DNA of 13,858 bases from Actinomycetota bacterium (lineage in GTDB: Bacteria > Actinomycetota > Actinomycetes > S36-B12). How positions within the stretch are numbered: position 1 is the stretch's first letter; every line of letters starts with the position of its first letter. Shown here one piece after another: positions 1 through 6,401 of this stretch. The notes under the pieces were generated by a model that worked only from the letters and a program-made list of their open reading frames with translations, was not told the DNA's origin and ran no database searches. A program made the position numbers and the translations under genes. The DNA lies in the NCBI GenBank assembly GCA_016870425.1, contig VGBQ01000050.1:1-13858 (forward strand), written 5' to 3'.

Positions 1-391
1 AGGCGGAGAAGGCATGCGCCTTGACCTGGACGGCCACGGAGATCTCGCCTTGGCCCAGGACCTTCACGGGCTGGCCCTTGCGTACGGCTCCAGCAGCCAC
101 CAGGTCAGCGACGGACACCGCGCCTCCCTGGGGAAAGAGCTTGCCGAGAGACGCAACGTTGACCACCTGGTAGGTGACCGTATTCGGGTTAGTGAAGCCC
201 TTCAGCTTGGGCAGACGCATGTGCAGGGGCATCTGGCCGCCCTCGAACCGCGCAGGGACCTGATTGCGTGCCCGTGTGCCCTTGGTACCGCGACCGGAGG
301 TCTTGCCCTTCGAAGCCTCACCGCGACCCTTGCGGGTCTTCGGCGTCTTGGCTCCCGGGGCGGGACGAAGATGATGAACCTTCAGAGCCAT
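1..391 (-). CDS. rplO: 50S ribosomal protein L15, 3' end cut off by window edge
   Basis: L15 is a late-assembling 50S protein that binds 23S rRNA. Only the first 130 codons are present; the reading frame is still open at base 1, so the C-terminus is missing. The N-terminal basic, glycine-rich region (residues about 20-45, including KGKTSGRGTKG) followed by the RFEGGQMPLHMRLPKLKGF stretch is the family signature. The visible end reads KAHAFSA, which in the family lies shortly before the C-terminus, so probably fewer than 20 residues are lost. The ATG at 391 follows a GGAGG Shine-Dalgarno nine bases upstream. One base separates it from the rpmD stop (TGACATG), implying coupled translation. secY commonly follows rplO in spc operons but is outside the window. 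Confidence 0.97.
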   Translation of the reverse strand, partial: MALKVHHLRPAPGAKTPKTRKGRGEASKGKTSGRGTKGTRARNQVPARFEGGQMPLHMRLPKLKGFTNPNTVTYQVVNVASLGKLFPQGGAVSVADLVAAGAVRKGQPVKVLGQGEISVAVQVKAHAFSA

Positions 392-392
392 G

Positions 393-578
393 TCACTCGA
401 CCTCCTCGACTGAGACGAGATGGGAGACCGTGGCGATCATGCCTCGGATCTCAGGGCGGTCTTCCTTGACGACAGTGTCACCGATGCGCTTGAGCCCCAG
501 CGAGCGCAGGGTTTCGCGCTGGCTGTGGGTGCCACCGATGGGTGACTTCCGCTGAGTCACCTGGAGACGGACGCTCAC
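393..578 (-). CDS. rpmD: 50S ribosomal protein L30
   Basis: L30 is a small 50S protein. The 61-residue product has the usual family length. The central stretch RETLRSLGLKRIGDTVV (about residues 21-37) is the conserved part, where L30 proteins carry an LGL[RK] turn. The start is GTG at 578, and its last two bases belong to the TGA stop of rpsE, giving a four-base GTGA overlap. The Shine-Dalgarno is weak (an AGGTG-like run inside rpsE), so translation probably depends on ribosomes arriving from rpsE. The order rpsE-rpmD-rplO is the standard spc arrangement. L30 is absent from some bacterial lineages, but here the gene is intact. Confidence 0.97.
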   Translation of the reverse strand: MSVRLQVTQRKSPIGGTHSQRETLRSLGLKRIGDTVVKEDRPEIRGMIATVSHLVSVEEVE

Positions 579-1183
579 GACGCACCTGCCGCTCGGGCAC
601 GAAGGAGCGCGGCGGGGGCAACGTCCTCGAGGGGCAGACCGCGGCGGGCAGCGACCTCCTCAGGGCGCTCAAGATTGCGCAGCGCCTGCACCGTCGCATG
701 CACGATGTTGATGGCGTTGTCGGAGCCGAGGGACTTGGACAGGATGTCGTGGATGCCCGCGCACTCCAGAACGGCGCGTACGGGACCGCCAGCGATGACG
801 CCGGTGCCGGGAGCCGCAGGGCGCAGCAGGACGACGCCTGCGGCCGCCTCGCCCGTCACGGGGTGCGGGATGGTGCCCTGGATGCGAGGCACCTTGAAGA
901 AGTGCTTCTTGGCCTCCTCGACGCCCTTGGCGATCGCCGCGGGCACCTCCTTGGCCTTGCCGTAGCCCACGCCCACGGTGCCATCGCCGTCACCAACGAC
1001 GACTAGCGCCGTGAAGCTGAAGCGACGGCCACCCTTGACGACCTTCGCGACGCGGTTGATGGTCACCACGCGCTCGAGGAAGGCGGACTTCTCCTCGCGG
1101 GGTCCGCGGTCGCGTCGCTCACGGCGATCGCGTCCGCCCCCGGAGTTAGCGGGGCCGGTTCCCCGGCGGTCCATTGTCGACAT
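575..1183 (-). CDS. rpsE: 30S ribosomal protein S5
   Basis: S5 is a 30S protein at the mRNA entry side that contributes to decoding fidelity. The 202-residue product has an N-terminal Gly/Arg-rich extension (residues 1-31), typical of actinobacterial S5. The double-stranded-RNA-binding S5 domain follows, with the loop AKVVKGGRRFSF at 46-57; changes in this loop in other bacteria give spectinomycin resistance, and none of the conserved residues looks altered. The C-terminal S5 domain includes the VGYGKAKEVPAAI region and the ending LRNLERPEEVAARRG. The ATG at 1183 lies behind an AGGAGAGG run. An in-frame ATG at 1174 (MDRRG) is possible but has poorer spacing. It sits 20 bases after rplR, and its stop overlaps the rpmD start. 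Confidence 0.98.
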   Translation of the reverse strand: MSTMDRRGTGPANSGGGRDRRERRDRGPREEKSAFLERVVTINRVAKVVKGGRRFSFTALVVVGDGDGTVGVGYGKAKEVPAAIAKGVEEAKKHFFKVPRIQGTIPHPVTGEAAAGVVLLRPAAPGTGVIAGGPVRAVLECAGIHDILSKSLGSDNAINIVHATVQALRNLERPEEVAARRGLPLEDVAPAALLRARAAGAS

Positions 1184-1203
1184 GCCTCAACCTCTCCTGA
1201 CCG

Positions 1204-1587
1204 TCAGAACTCGAGGCCGCCCTCGCGGGCGCCCTCCGCGAGGGCCGCGATGCGGCCGTGGAACATGTTGCCTCCGCGGTCAAAGACCACGGTCTCAACG
1301 CCCGCCTGCTTGGCACGGGTAGCGACAAGCTCGCCGACCCTGCGGGCCTGAGCCGTCTTGTCGGAGCCGGAGGAACGGACGTCGGCTTCCATGGAGGATG
1401 CCGATGCCAGCGTGCGGCCGGCGCCGTCGTCGATGACCTGGGCCACAACGTGACGTGCCGAGCGAGTGACGACCAAGCGGGGGCGCTGGGCGCTGCCACT
1501 GATCTTCTTGCGCACACGGACGTGTCGCCTGGCACGCGCGGTGCGCTTCGGGTTGCCCGAGCCGATCTTCGGGGCGATAGAGCTCAC
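1204..1587 (-). CDS. rplR: 50S ribosomal protein L18
   Basis: L18 binds 5S rRNA and, with L5, helps place it in the central protuberance of the 50S subunit. The 127-residue product shows the basic N-terminus (RTARARRHVRVRKK, about 16-29), the RPRLVVTRSARHVVAQVIDD strand pair, and the C-terminal VFDRGGNMFHGRIAALAEGAREGGLEF family ending. The start is GTG at 1587, sharing GTGA with the rplF stop. Its Shine-Dalgarno is weak and distant (AAGG about ten bases away), so translation is probably coupled to rplF. The stretch HGRIAALAEGAREGGLEF contains all the expected conserved glycine and histidine positions; nothing is truncated. Confidence 0.98.
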   Translation of the reverse strand: MSSIAPKIGSGNPKRTARARRHVRVRKKISGSAQRPRLVVTRSARHVVAQVIDDGAGRTLASASSMEADVRSSGSDKTAQARRVGELVATRAKQAGVETVVFDRGGNMFHGRIAALAEGAREGGLEF

Positions 1588-2126
1588 TTCTTGCCCGCCT
1601 TTCCGGCCTTGCGCCTGACGACTTCACCCTCATAGCGCACGCCCTTGCCCTTGAAGGGTTCCGGCTTGCGCAGCTTGCGGATATTCGCGGCGACCTCGCC
1701 AACCTGCTGCTTGTCGATGCCCATGACCTTGAGCTTGGTGGGCGATTCGACCGCAAAACTGATGCCCTCGGGAGCAGGGAAGACGATGGGGTGGCTGTAG
1801 CCCAGAGCGAACTCCAGGTCCTGCCCCTTGGCCTGGACTCGGTAGCCCGTGCCGACGATCTCCAGGCCCTTCTCGTAGCCCTGGGTGACTCCGACCACCA
1901 TGTTGGCGATCAGTGTGCGGGTCAGACCGTGACGTGCACGCGAGTCACGCTCGTCGTTCGGGCGCGTGACCGCGAGCGTGCCGTCGTCGTGCCGCTCCAC
2001 GGAGATGGGCTCCACGACCGTATGCGTCAGCGACCCCTTGGGTCCCTTGACGGTGACCAGAGAACCGTCAACCGTCACGTCAACACCCGATGGGATGGCG
2101 ATAGGCAGGCGTCCAATGCGCGACAT
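1584..2126 (-). CDS. rplF: 50S ribosomal protein L6
   Basis: L6 lies near the factor-binding site of the 50S subunit, next to the sarcin-ricin loop. The 180-residue protein has the usual family length and two repeated alpha-beta domains. The N-terminal signature is MSRIGRLPIAIPSGV, and VTVKGPKGSL follows at about 24-33. The second domain carries GYEKGLEIVGTGYR (about 83-96) and the C-terminal RKLRKPEPFKGKGVRYEGE followed by a lysine-rich end. The ATG at 2126 is preceded by a GGGGGAG run that merges with the TGA stop of rpsH (TGAGGGGGAGCC-ATG), with nine bases between the genes. The stop overlaps the GTG of rplR. Confidence 0.98.
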   Translation of the reverse strand: MSRIGRLPIAIPSGVDVTVDGSLVTVKGPKGSLTHTVVEPISVERHDDGTLAVTRPNDERDSRARHGLTRTLIANMVVGVTQGYEKGLEIVGTGYRVQAKGQDLEFALGYSHPIVFPAPEGISFAVESPTKLKVMGIDKQQVGEVAANIRKLRKPEPFKGKGVRYEGEVVRRKAGKAGKK

Positions 2127-2135
2127 GGCTCCCCC

Positions 2136-2540
2136 TCACCAGACGTAGGCGAGGACTTCCCCGCCTACGCCCTTCTGCGTAGCCTGGCGATCCGTGAGGA
2201 GGCCGGACGAGGTGGACAGGATCGCTACGCCGAGGCCACCGAGCACCTTGGGCAGAGCGGTGCTCTTGGCATAGACACGCAGGCCAGGCTTGGAGACACG
2301 GCGCAAACCGGCGATGGAGCGCTCGCGGCTCGGGCCGTACTTCAGCTCCAGGATCAGGCTCTTGCCCACCGTGGCATCCTCGACGGTCCAGCCGGCGATG
2401 TAGCCCTCCTGCTTGAGGATCTCGGCAATGCCCGCCTTGATCTTGGAGTGCGGCATCGTCACCGCATCGTGATACGCGGAGTTGGCGTTGCGCAGTCGCG
2501 CAAGCATGTCCGCGATCGGGTCGGTCATGGTCATGGCCAT
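2136..2540 (-). CDS. rpsH: 30S ribosomal protein S8
   Basis: S8 is a primary 16S rRNA-binding protein needed for folding of the 30S central domain. The N-terminus has three in-frame ATGs (2540, 2534, 2528) before DPIADMLARLRNANSAYHD. I chose 2540 because an AGAAGG Shine-Dalgarno lies five bases upstream of it; from the other two ATGs it would be 11 or 17 bases away. That gives 134 residues, the normal S8 size. The C-terminal STSSGLLTDRQA motif (S8 RNA-binding region) and the final GGEVLAYVW are typical. In Escherichia coli S8 represses spc mRNA translation at the rplE start; I see no obvious copy of that rRNA-like target here, but I could not fold the RNA. Confidence 0.97.
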   Translation of the reverse strand: MAMTMTDPIADMLARLRNANSAYHDAVTMPHSKIKAGIAEILKQEGYIAGWTVEDATVGKSLILELKYGPSRERSIAGLRRVSKPGLRVYAKSTALPKVLGGLGVAILSTSSGLLTDRQATQKGVGGEVLAYVW

Positions 2541-2545
2541 CAGGC

Positions 2546-2551
2546 CCTTCT
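2546..2551 (-). promoter_or_regulatory. Shine-Dalgarno (AGAAGG) that decides the rpsH start
   Basis: On the minus strand AGAAGG ends five bases before the ATG at 2540. The next in-frame ATGs, at 2534 and 2528, lie 11 and 17 bases downstream of this site. It therefore favours the longest of the three candidate starts. Confidence 0.65.
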
Positions 2552-2589
2552 CGCCGTGGTATCCCCGCGGGGACCTTCGGCGTCGTGGT

Positions 2590-2775
2590 TTACCAGCTGC
2601 TCTTGGTGATTCCGGGCAGTTGCCCTGCGTGTGCCATCTCGCGCAGGCAGATCCGGCACAGGCCGAACTTGCGGTAGACAGCGTGGGGTCGACCGCAGCG
2701 CGTGCAGCGCGTGTAGGCACGCACGGCGTACTTGGGCTTACGCCTCTGCTTCTCGATCAATGCCTTCTTCGCCAC
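2590..2775 (-). CDS. rpsZ: 30S ribosomal protein S14, zinc-binding type Z
   Basis: This is the short, 61-residue form of S14, a late-assembling 30S head protein. Two CxxC pairs, Cys24-Cys27 (CTRC) and Cys40-Cys43 (CRIC), form the zinc knuckle that defines the zinc-dependent type. Zinc-free S14 paralogs are longer and lack these cysteines, and many actinobacteria keep one elsewhere for zinc starvation under Zur control; none is in this window. The start is GTG at 2775, behind an AAGGAG eight bases upstream. The gene follows the rplE stop by two bases. It ends in TAA, the only TAA stop in this cluster. Databases may label it rpsN rather than rpsZ. Confidence 0.97.
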   Translation of the reverse strand: MAKKALIEKQRRKPKYAVRAYTRCTRCGRPHAVYRKFGLCRICLREMAHAGQLPGITKSSW

Positions 2776-2777
2776 GG

Positions 2778-3344
2778 TCAGTTCTCCTTGAAGGGGAAGC
2801 CGAGGAGCCGCAGCAAGGCGCGCCCCTCTTCATCGTTGTCTGCGGTCGTGACCACCGTGATGTCCATGCCCCGGACCCGGTCGATCTTGTCCTGGTCGAT
2901 CTCATGGAACATCGACTGCTCCGTGAGGCCGAAGGTGTAGTTGCCCCGCCCATCGAACTGCTTGGCGGACAGGCCTCGGAAGTCTCGGATTCGTGGAAGC
3001 GCAACCGATAGAAGGCGATCGAGGAACTCCCACATGCGATCGCCGCGCAAGGTGACGTGGGCGCCGATGGGCATCCCCTCGCGCAACTTGAACTGCGCAA
3101 TGGACTTGCGGGCCTTGGTGACCTGCGGGCGCTGACCCGTGATCTCCGAGAGGTCGCGGATCGCACCCTCGATGAGCTTGGAGTCCTTCGCGGCGTCACC
3201 CACGCCCATGTTGACGACAACCTTCGTCACGCGAGGCACCTGCATGACGTTGTCGAAGGAGAACTGCTCCCGGAGTGCGGGGACGATCTCCTCGCGGTAG
3301 CGCGACTTCAGTCGCGGCATCTGGCGATCGGTCATGGTCGTCAT
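2778..3344 (-). CDS. rplE: 50S ribosomal protein L5
   Basis: L5 binds 5S rRNA and contacts the P-site tRNA and S13 across the subunit interface. The product is 188 residues from the chosen ATG. Conserved blocks are PRVTKVVVNMGVGDA near the N-terminus, the GQRPQVTKARKSIAQFKLREG block, and RDFRGLSAKQFDGRGNYTFG. Three starts compete: GTG at 3347 (GTGA overlap with rplX), ATG at 3344 (TGATG overlap), and ATG at 3335. The AAGGA Shine-Dalgarno lies six bases before 3344 but only three before 3347 and 15 before 3335, so I chose 3344. The stop is two bases before the rpsZ GTG. Confidence 0.97.
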   Translation of the reverse strand: MTTMTDRQMPRLKSRYREEIVPALREQFSFDNVMQVPRVTKVVVNMGVGDAAKDSKLIEGAIRDLSEITGQRPQVTKARKSIAQFKLREGMPIGAHVTLRGDRMWEFLDRLLSVALPRIRDFRGLSAKQFDGRGNYTFGLTEQSMFHEIDQDKIDRVRGMDITVVTTADNDEEGRALLRLLGFPFKEN

Positions 3345-3706
3345 CACAGGTCCTTGCCGGTCCGCTTAGAAACGCGCACGCTGCGCGTCGCCTCATACGT
3401 GCTGCCATCGGCTCGCCGCTTCTCGACCTTCTCCTTGCGGAAGCCGACCCGCGTCGGGCGATTGTCCTCCGGATCCACAACCATGACGTTGGAGACGTGG
3501 ATTGGCGCCTCCGTGGTGATGATGCCGCCCGTCTTGGCGCCACGGTTGTTTTGGCCCACCTTGGTGTGCTTCTTGATGCGGTTGACGCCCTCGACGATCA
3601 CACGGTCGGACTCGGGGAGGACCTCGATGACCTTGCCGGTGATGCCGCGATCCTTGCCGCTGATTACCTGGACGAGATCGCCCTTGCGGACGAAGAGGCT
3701 GGCCAT
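3344..3706 (-). CDS. rplX: 50S ribosomal protein L24
   Basis: L24 is an early assembly protein that starts 50S folding by binding the 5' part of 23S rRNA. The 120-residue product has a KOW motif at its N-terminus (residues about 7-34, VRKGDLVQVISGKDRGITGK). It also has the conserved RIKKHTK stretch and the IHVSNVMVVDPEDNRPTRVG block, which is followed by a basic C-terminus. The ATG at 3706 has one of the best Shine-Dalgarno sequences in the cluster (GGAGGTG, seven bases upstream), located in the end of rplN. One base separates it from the rplN stop. Its own TGA overlaps the rplE start. The length fits actinobacterial L24, which is slightly longer than the E. coli protein. Confidence 0.97.
   Translation of the reverse strand: MASLFVRKGDLVQVISGKDRGITGKVIEVLPESDRVIVEGVNRIKKHTKVGQNNRGAKTGGIITTEAPIHVSNVMVVDPEDNRPTRVGFRKEKVEKRRADGSTYEATRSVRVSKRTGKDL
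3351..3355 (-). promoter_or_regulatory. Shine-Dalgarno (AAGGA) that decides the rplE start
   Basis: AAGGA lies within the last codons of rplX, six bases before the ATG at 3344 and only three before the alternative GTG at 3347. The spacing supports the ATG, with the rplX TGA sharing one base with it. Confidence 0.6.
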
Positions 3707-3707
3707 G

Positions 3708-4076
3708 TCAGAGCACCTCCGGTGCCAACGAGATGATCTTCATGAAGCGCTTCTCGCGGAGCTCGCGACCAACTGGTCCGAAGATGCGCGTGCCGCGCGG
3801 CTCACCATCACCCTTGAGGATGACGGCTGCGTTCTCATCGAAGCGAATGTAGGAGCCGTCGGGTCGACGGTTCTCCTTGCGAGTGCGGACAACGACGGCC
3901 TTGACGACCTCGCCCTTCTTGACACCACCACCGGGGATGGCGTCCTTCACCGTAGCCACGATGATGTCACCGATGCCGGCATAGCGGCGTCCGGATCCGC
4001 CGAGGACGCGGATGCAGAGCAACTCCTTCGCACCCGTGTTGTCGGCGACCTTGAGCCGGGACTCTTGCTGGATCAC
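3708..4076 (-). CDS. rplN: 50S ribosomal protein L14
   Basis: L14 sits at the subunit interface, near L19 and helix 44 of 16S rRNA. The product is 122 residues, exactly the usual family length. It runs from IQQESRLKVADNTGAKELLCIRVLGG through the GDIIVATVKDAIPGG loop to RFMKIISLAPEVL. The start is GTG at 4076; the reading frame stays open upstream of it, but family homology and a GGGGAG Shine-Dalgarno place the start here. That Shine-Dalgarno begins in the TAG stop of rpsQ (TAGGGGAG). L14 is the classical first gene of the spc operon. Only ten bases separate it from rpsQ, with no room for a separate terminator, so the S10 and spc parts are probably read through together. Confidence 0.98.
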   Translation of the reverse strand: MIQQESRLKVADNTGAKELLCIRVLGGSGRRYAGIGDIIVATVKDAIPGGGVKKGEVVKAVVVRTRKENRRPDGSYIRFDENAAVILKGDGEPRGTRIFGPVGRELREKRFMKIISLAPEVL

Positions 4077-4086
4077 GTCGTCTCCC

Positions 4087-4368
4087 CTACTTCGCCTTCT
4101 CGAGGATCTCCACGACGCGCCAGCGCTTGCTCGCCGACAGCGGCCTGGTCTCCATGAGCAGCACGCGATCACCAATGCCGCAGACATTCTGCTCGTCGTG
4201 GGCCTTCAACTTGCTCGTACGGCGGACAACCTTGCCGTAGAGCGGGTGCTTGAAGCGGTCTTCGACGGCGACGACGACGGTCTTGTCCATCTTGTCGCTG
4301 ACCACGAGGCCCTCACGGACCTTGCGTGCGTTGCGCTCTGAGCTCACGTCCACCTTCTCGTCAATCAT
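4087..4368 (-). CDS. rpsQ: 30S ribosomal protein S17
   Basis: S17 is a primary 16S rRNA-binding protein with an OB fold, placed in the 30S body. The 93-residue product carries the family core REGLVVSDKMDKTVVVAVEDRFKHPLYGK (about 18-46) and the CGIGDRVLLMETRPLSASKRWRVVEI ending. A roughly 15-residue polar N-terminal extension precedes the core, as is common in actinobacteria. The ATG at 4368 overlaps the rpmC stop (ATGA). There is only a weak GGCGGTG-like Shine-Dalgarno, which suggests coupling to rpmC. S17 is normally the last gene of the S10 operon. The TAG stop merges with the rplN ribosome-binding site. Confidence 0.98.
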   Translation of the reverse strand: MIDEKVDVSSERNARKVREGLVVSDKMDKTVVVAVEDRFKHPLYGKVVRRTSKLKAHDEQNVCGIGDRVLLMETRPLSASKRWRVVEILEKAK

Positions 4369-4601
4369 GCTGCACCGCCGACGTGCTCGACGGGAGTGAT
4401 GCCGAGCTCACGCTCGCGCATCACGGTGTAGAGGCGCGCGATGTCCTTGCGCACCGCACGGAGTCGACCGTGGTTCTCGAGCTGGCCCGTGGCGCCCTGG
4501 AAGCGGAGGTTGAACAGCTCTTCCTTCGCCTCGCGCAGGCGTGTCACGAGATCCTCGTCCGTGAGGCCGCGGAACTCCTGGGGTGATGTACCGGCAGCCA
4601 T
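4365..4601 (-). CDS. rpmC: 50S ribosomal protein L29
   Basis: L29 is a small helical protein beside the exit of the 50S peptide tunnel, next to L23, where nascent-chain factors dock. The product is 78 residues. It shows the LTDEDLVTRLREAKEELFNLRFQ helix (about 13-35) followed by the second helix RAVRKDIARLYTVMRERE. Both are family hallmarks, and a short tail follows. The frame is open further upstream, but the ATG at 4601 matches family length and has a GGAGG site four bases away. The rplP TGA shares one base with this ATG (TGATG). The downstream end overlaps rpsQ by four bases. Confidence 0.97.
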   Translation of the reverse strand: MAAGTSPQEFRGLTDEDLVTRLREAKEELFNLRFQGATGQLENHGRLRAVRKDIARLYTVMRERELGITPVEHVGGAA

Positions 4602-5023
4602 CAGACCTCCGCAATATCGTCGCGACGCACGATCCGGCACTTCATGGGCAGCTTGTGCATGGCCCTCGTCAGTGCCGCGATGGCGGTCTTCTCGTTGGGG
4701 TAGTCGAGCTCGAACATCACGCGGCCGGGGTGGACGTTGGCCACCCACCACTCCGGTGAGCCCTTGCCGGAGCCCATGCGGGTCTCAGCAGGCTTCTTCG
4801 TGAGCGGGCGGTCAGGGTAGATGTTGATCCACACCTTGCCGCCGCGGCGGATGTGTCGCGTGATGGCGATACGCGCGGACTCGATCTGCCGGTTGGTGAC
4901 GTACGCCGGCTCGAGTGCCTGCAGCCCGTAGGTGCCGAAGGTCACTTCGGTGCCGCCCTTGGCAGCGCCCGTGCGCTTCGGGTGGTGCTGCTTGCGGTGC
5001 TTGACCTTGCGTGGGATCAGCAT
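4601..5023 (-). CDS. rplP: 50S ribosomal protein L16
   Basis: L16 helps form the A-site region of the 50S subunit and contacts the elbow of the A-site tRNA. The 140-residue length is typical. Family motifs are the basic start MLIPRKVKHRKQH, the GGTEVTFGTYGLQALEP block, and RMGSGKGSPEWWVANVHPG at about 82-100. Arg82 lies at the position whose equivalent in E. coli (Arg81) is hydroxylated; whether that happens here cannot be seen. The ATG at 5023 follows the rpsC stop by two bases and has a GAGGT Shine-Dalgarno six bases upstream. Confidence 0.98.
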   Translation of the reverse strand: MLIPRKVKHRKQHHPKRTGAAKGGTEVTFGTYGLQALEPAYVTNRQIESARIAITRHIRRGGKVWINIYPDRPLTKKPAETRMGSGKGSPEWWVANVHPGRVMFELDYPNEKTAIAALTRAMHKLPMKCRIVRRDDIAEV

Positions 5024-5025
5024 GA

Positions 5026-5814
5026 TCAGACCTCGCCCTCTGTCGGTGCGGGAGCCTCGGCGGCGACGGTCGCCGTCTCAAGGACCTCGTCATCGCGACG
5101 AAGGCCACGGCGCGGCCGCTCGGGGCGCTTGCCCAGGCGAGCAACAGCAGCGGCGGCCTCACGCTCGGCGCGACTCGCCGGGGCGTCGCCCTTGTAGATC
5201 CAGACCTTGACGCCGATGCGACCAAAAGTCGTGCGGGCCTCGTAGAAACCGTAGTCAATGTCGGCACGCAGGGTGTGCAGGGGCACGCGGCCTTCGCGGT
5301 AGAACTCCGTCCGGCTCATCTCCGCGCCGCCCAGGCGACCCGAAACCTGCACGCGAATGCCCTTGGCACCGGCCTTCATCGTGCTCTGCATGCCCTTGCG
5401 CATCGCGCGGCGGAAGGACACGCGGCTGGAGAGCTGCTCGGCGATCCCCTGCGCGACCAATTGCGCATCCATCTCGGGGTTCTTGACCTCGAGGATGTTG
5501 AGCTGCACCTGCTTGCCCGTGAGCTTCTCAAGGTCGGCTCGGATGCGATCGGCCTCGGCGCCACGGCGGCCGATGACGATTCCTGGGCGCGCAGTGTGGA
5601 TGTCCACGCGCACTCGCTCACGGGTGCGCTCGATCTCCACCTTGCTGATGCCGGCACGCTCCATGCCCTTCGAGAGGAGCTTGCGAATCGCCACATCCTC
5701 CTCGACGTAATCGCGGTAACGCTGTCCAGCCTTGGCGCTATCGGCGAACCACCGGGACGTGAAGTCGGTCGTGATGCCGAGGCGGAAGCCGTGCGGGTTG
5801 ACCTTCTGACCCAT
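5026..5814 (-). CDS. rpsC: 30S ribosomal protein S3
   Basis: S3 forms part of the mRNA entry channel with S4 and S5 and has helicase-related contacts with mRNA. The 262-residue product begins MGQKVNPHGFRLG, the family start. A KH RNA-binding domain contains the GxxG loop at Gly82-Gly85 (IVIGRRGAEAD). The conserved SRVSFRRAMRKGM block and the C-terminal domain with RADIDYGFYEARTTFGRIGVKVWIYKG follow. After the core (from about residue 212) comes a charged, Ala-rich tail ending in acidic residues, a feature seen in other actinobacterial S3 proteins. Its start at 5814 has AGGAG seven bases upstream, inside the rplV end, one base after the rplV stop. Confidence 0.98.
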   Translation of the reverse strand: MGQKVNPHGFRLGITTDFTSRWFADSAKAGQRYRDYVEEDVAIRKLLSKGMERAGISKVEIERTRERVRVDIHTARPGIVIGRRGAEADRIRADLEKLTGKQVQLNILEVKNPEMDAQLVAQGIAEQLSSRVSFRRAMRKGMQSTMKAGAKGIRVQVSGRLGGAEMSRTEFYREGRVPLHTLRADIDYGFYEARTTFGRIGVKVWIYKGDAPASRAEREAAAAVARLGKRPERPRRGLRRDDEVLETATVAAEAPAPTEGEV

Positions 5815-5815
5815 C

Positions 5816-6352
5816 TCAGCTCTCCTCTTCCGTGGCAGTGGCCTTGGCCGGTGCCTTCTTGGCTGCTGCCTTCTCTGCCGGTGCCTTCTTGACAGCGGCC
5901 TTCTTGGCCGGTGCCTTCCCATCGTCTGCCTTGGGCTTATCGGATGCCTTAGGGGCAGCCTTGGCGGTCGCCTTAGCGGAGGTGGACTTCTTGGCAGGAG
6001 CCTTCACCGGAGGGGCAGCCTCCACCGTCTCCAGGACCACCGTGATGTGGCTCGTCCGCTTCCGAATGCGGAAGGCGCGACCCTGCGCGCGCGGACGGAA
6101 TCGGCGCATCGTCGGGCCTTCGTCGACGTATGCCTCGGTGACCACCAGCGAGGCGGGATCGAGGTTGTGATTGTTGGTCGCGTTGGCGATGGCGCTGTCA
6201 AGCACCTTCCCCACCGGCTCGCTCGCATCCTGCGGAGCGAAACGCAACACCGCCTGGGCATCAGCCGCGGGCAGACCTCGGATGAGGTCCACAACACGGC
6301 GTGCCTTCATGGGCGTGACACGGACGAACCGCGCCTGGGCCCTGGCTTCCAT
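5816..6352 (-). CDS. rplV: 50S ribosomal protein L22 with long Ala/Lys-rich C-terminal tail
   Basis: L22 binds several 23S rRNA domains, and its beta hairpin lines the peptide exit tunnel. The product is 178 residues, against roughly 110-120 for most L22 proteins. Residues 1-111 are a complete L22 core: RVTPMKARRVVDLIRG near the start, ANATNNHNLD, and the tunnel hairpin MRRFRPRAQGRAFRIRKRTSHI at 82-103. Residues about 112-178 form an extra Ala/Lys/Pro-rich tail with a ten-residue KAPA-type repeat and an acidic end. Comparable tails occur on L22 in other actinobacteria; their role is not clear to me. The ATG at 6352 follows a GGGGAG Shine-Dalgarno. The gene starts 49 bases after rpsS. Confidence 0.97.
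   Translation of the reverse strand: MEARAQARFVRVTPMKARRVVDLIRGLPAADAQAVLRFAPQDASEPVGKVLDSAIANATNNHNLDPASLVVTEAYVDEGPTMRRFRPRAQGRAFRIRKRTSHITVVLETVEAAPPVKAPAKKSTSAKATAKAAPKASDKPKADDGKAPAKKAAVKKAPAEKAAAKKAPAKATATEEES
5841..5920 (-). repeat. Three 30-base direct repeats coding the L22 tail
   Basis: On the plus strand GCCGGTGCCTTCTT occurs at 5847-5860 and 5877-5890, and its first 12 bases recur at 5907-5918, so the period is exactly 30 bases. In the protein these give KAPA at residues 146, 156 and 166, spaced ten residues apart and separated by Lys/Ala-rich runs. The in-frame period suggests growth by slippage or unequal recombination. Confidence 0.85.
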
Positions 6353-6366
6353 CGCTCTCCCCTTGC

Positions 6367-6383
6367 CTCTCGTGACTCTCGTG
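6367..6383. repeat. Short tandem repeat in the rpsS-rplV spacer
   Basis: CTCTCGTG occurs at 6367-6374 and again at 6376-6383 on the plus strand, a period of nine bases, in the middle of the 49-base non-coding spacer between rpsS and rplV. I see no promoter-like boxes or hairpin with a U-tract in this spacer. Confidence 0.6.
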
Positions 6384-6401
6384 CTCTGCCCTGGGCCAGC
6401 G

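Noticed and set aside
2590..2775. Truncated S14
   Set aside because: The 61-residue length is normal for the zinc-binding form, and both CxxC pairs are intact.
3057..4157. A 366-codon plus-strand open frame across rplE, rplX and rplN
   Set aside because: It crosses three conserved minus-strand genes and gives no recognisable protein.
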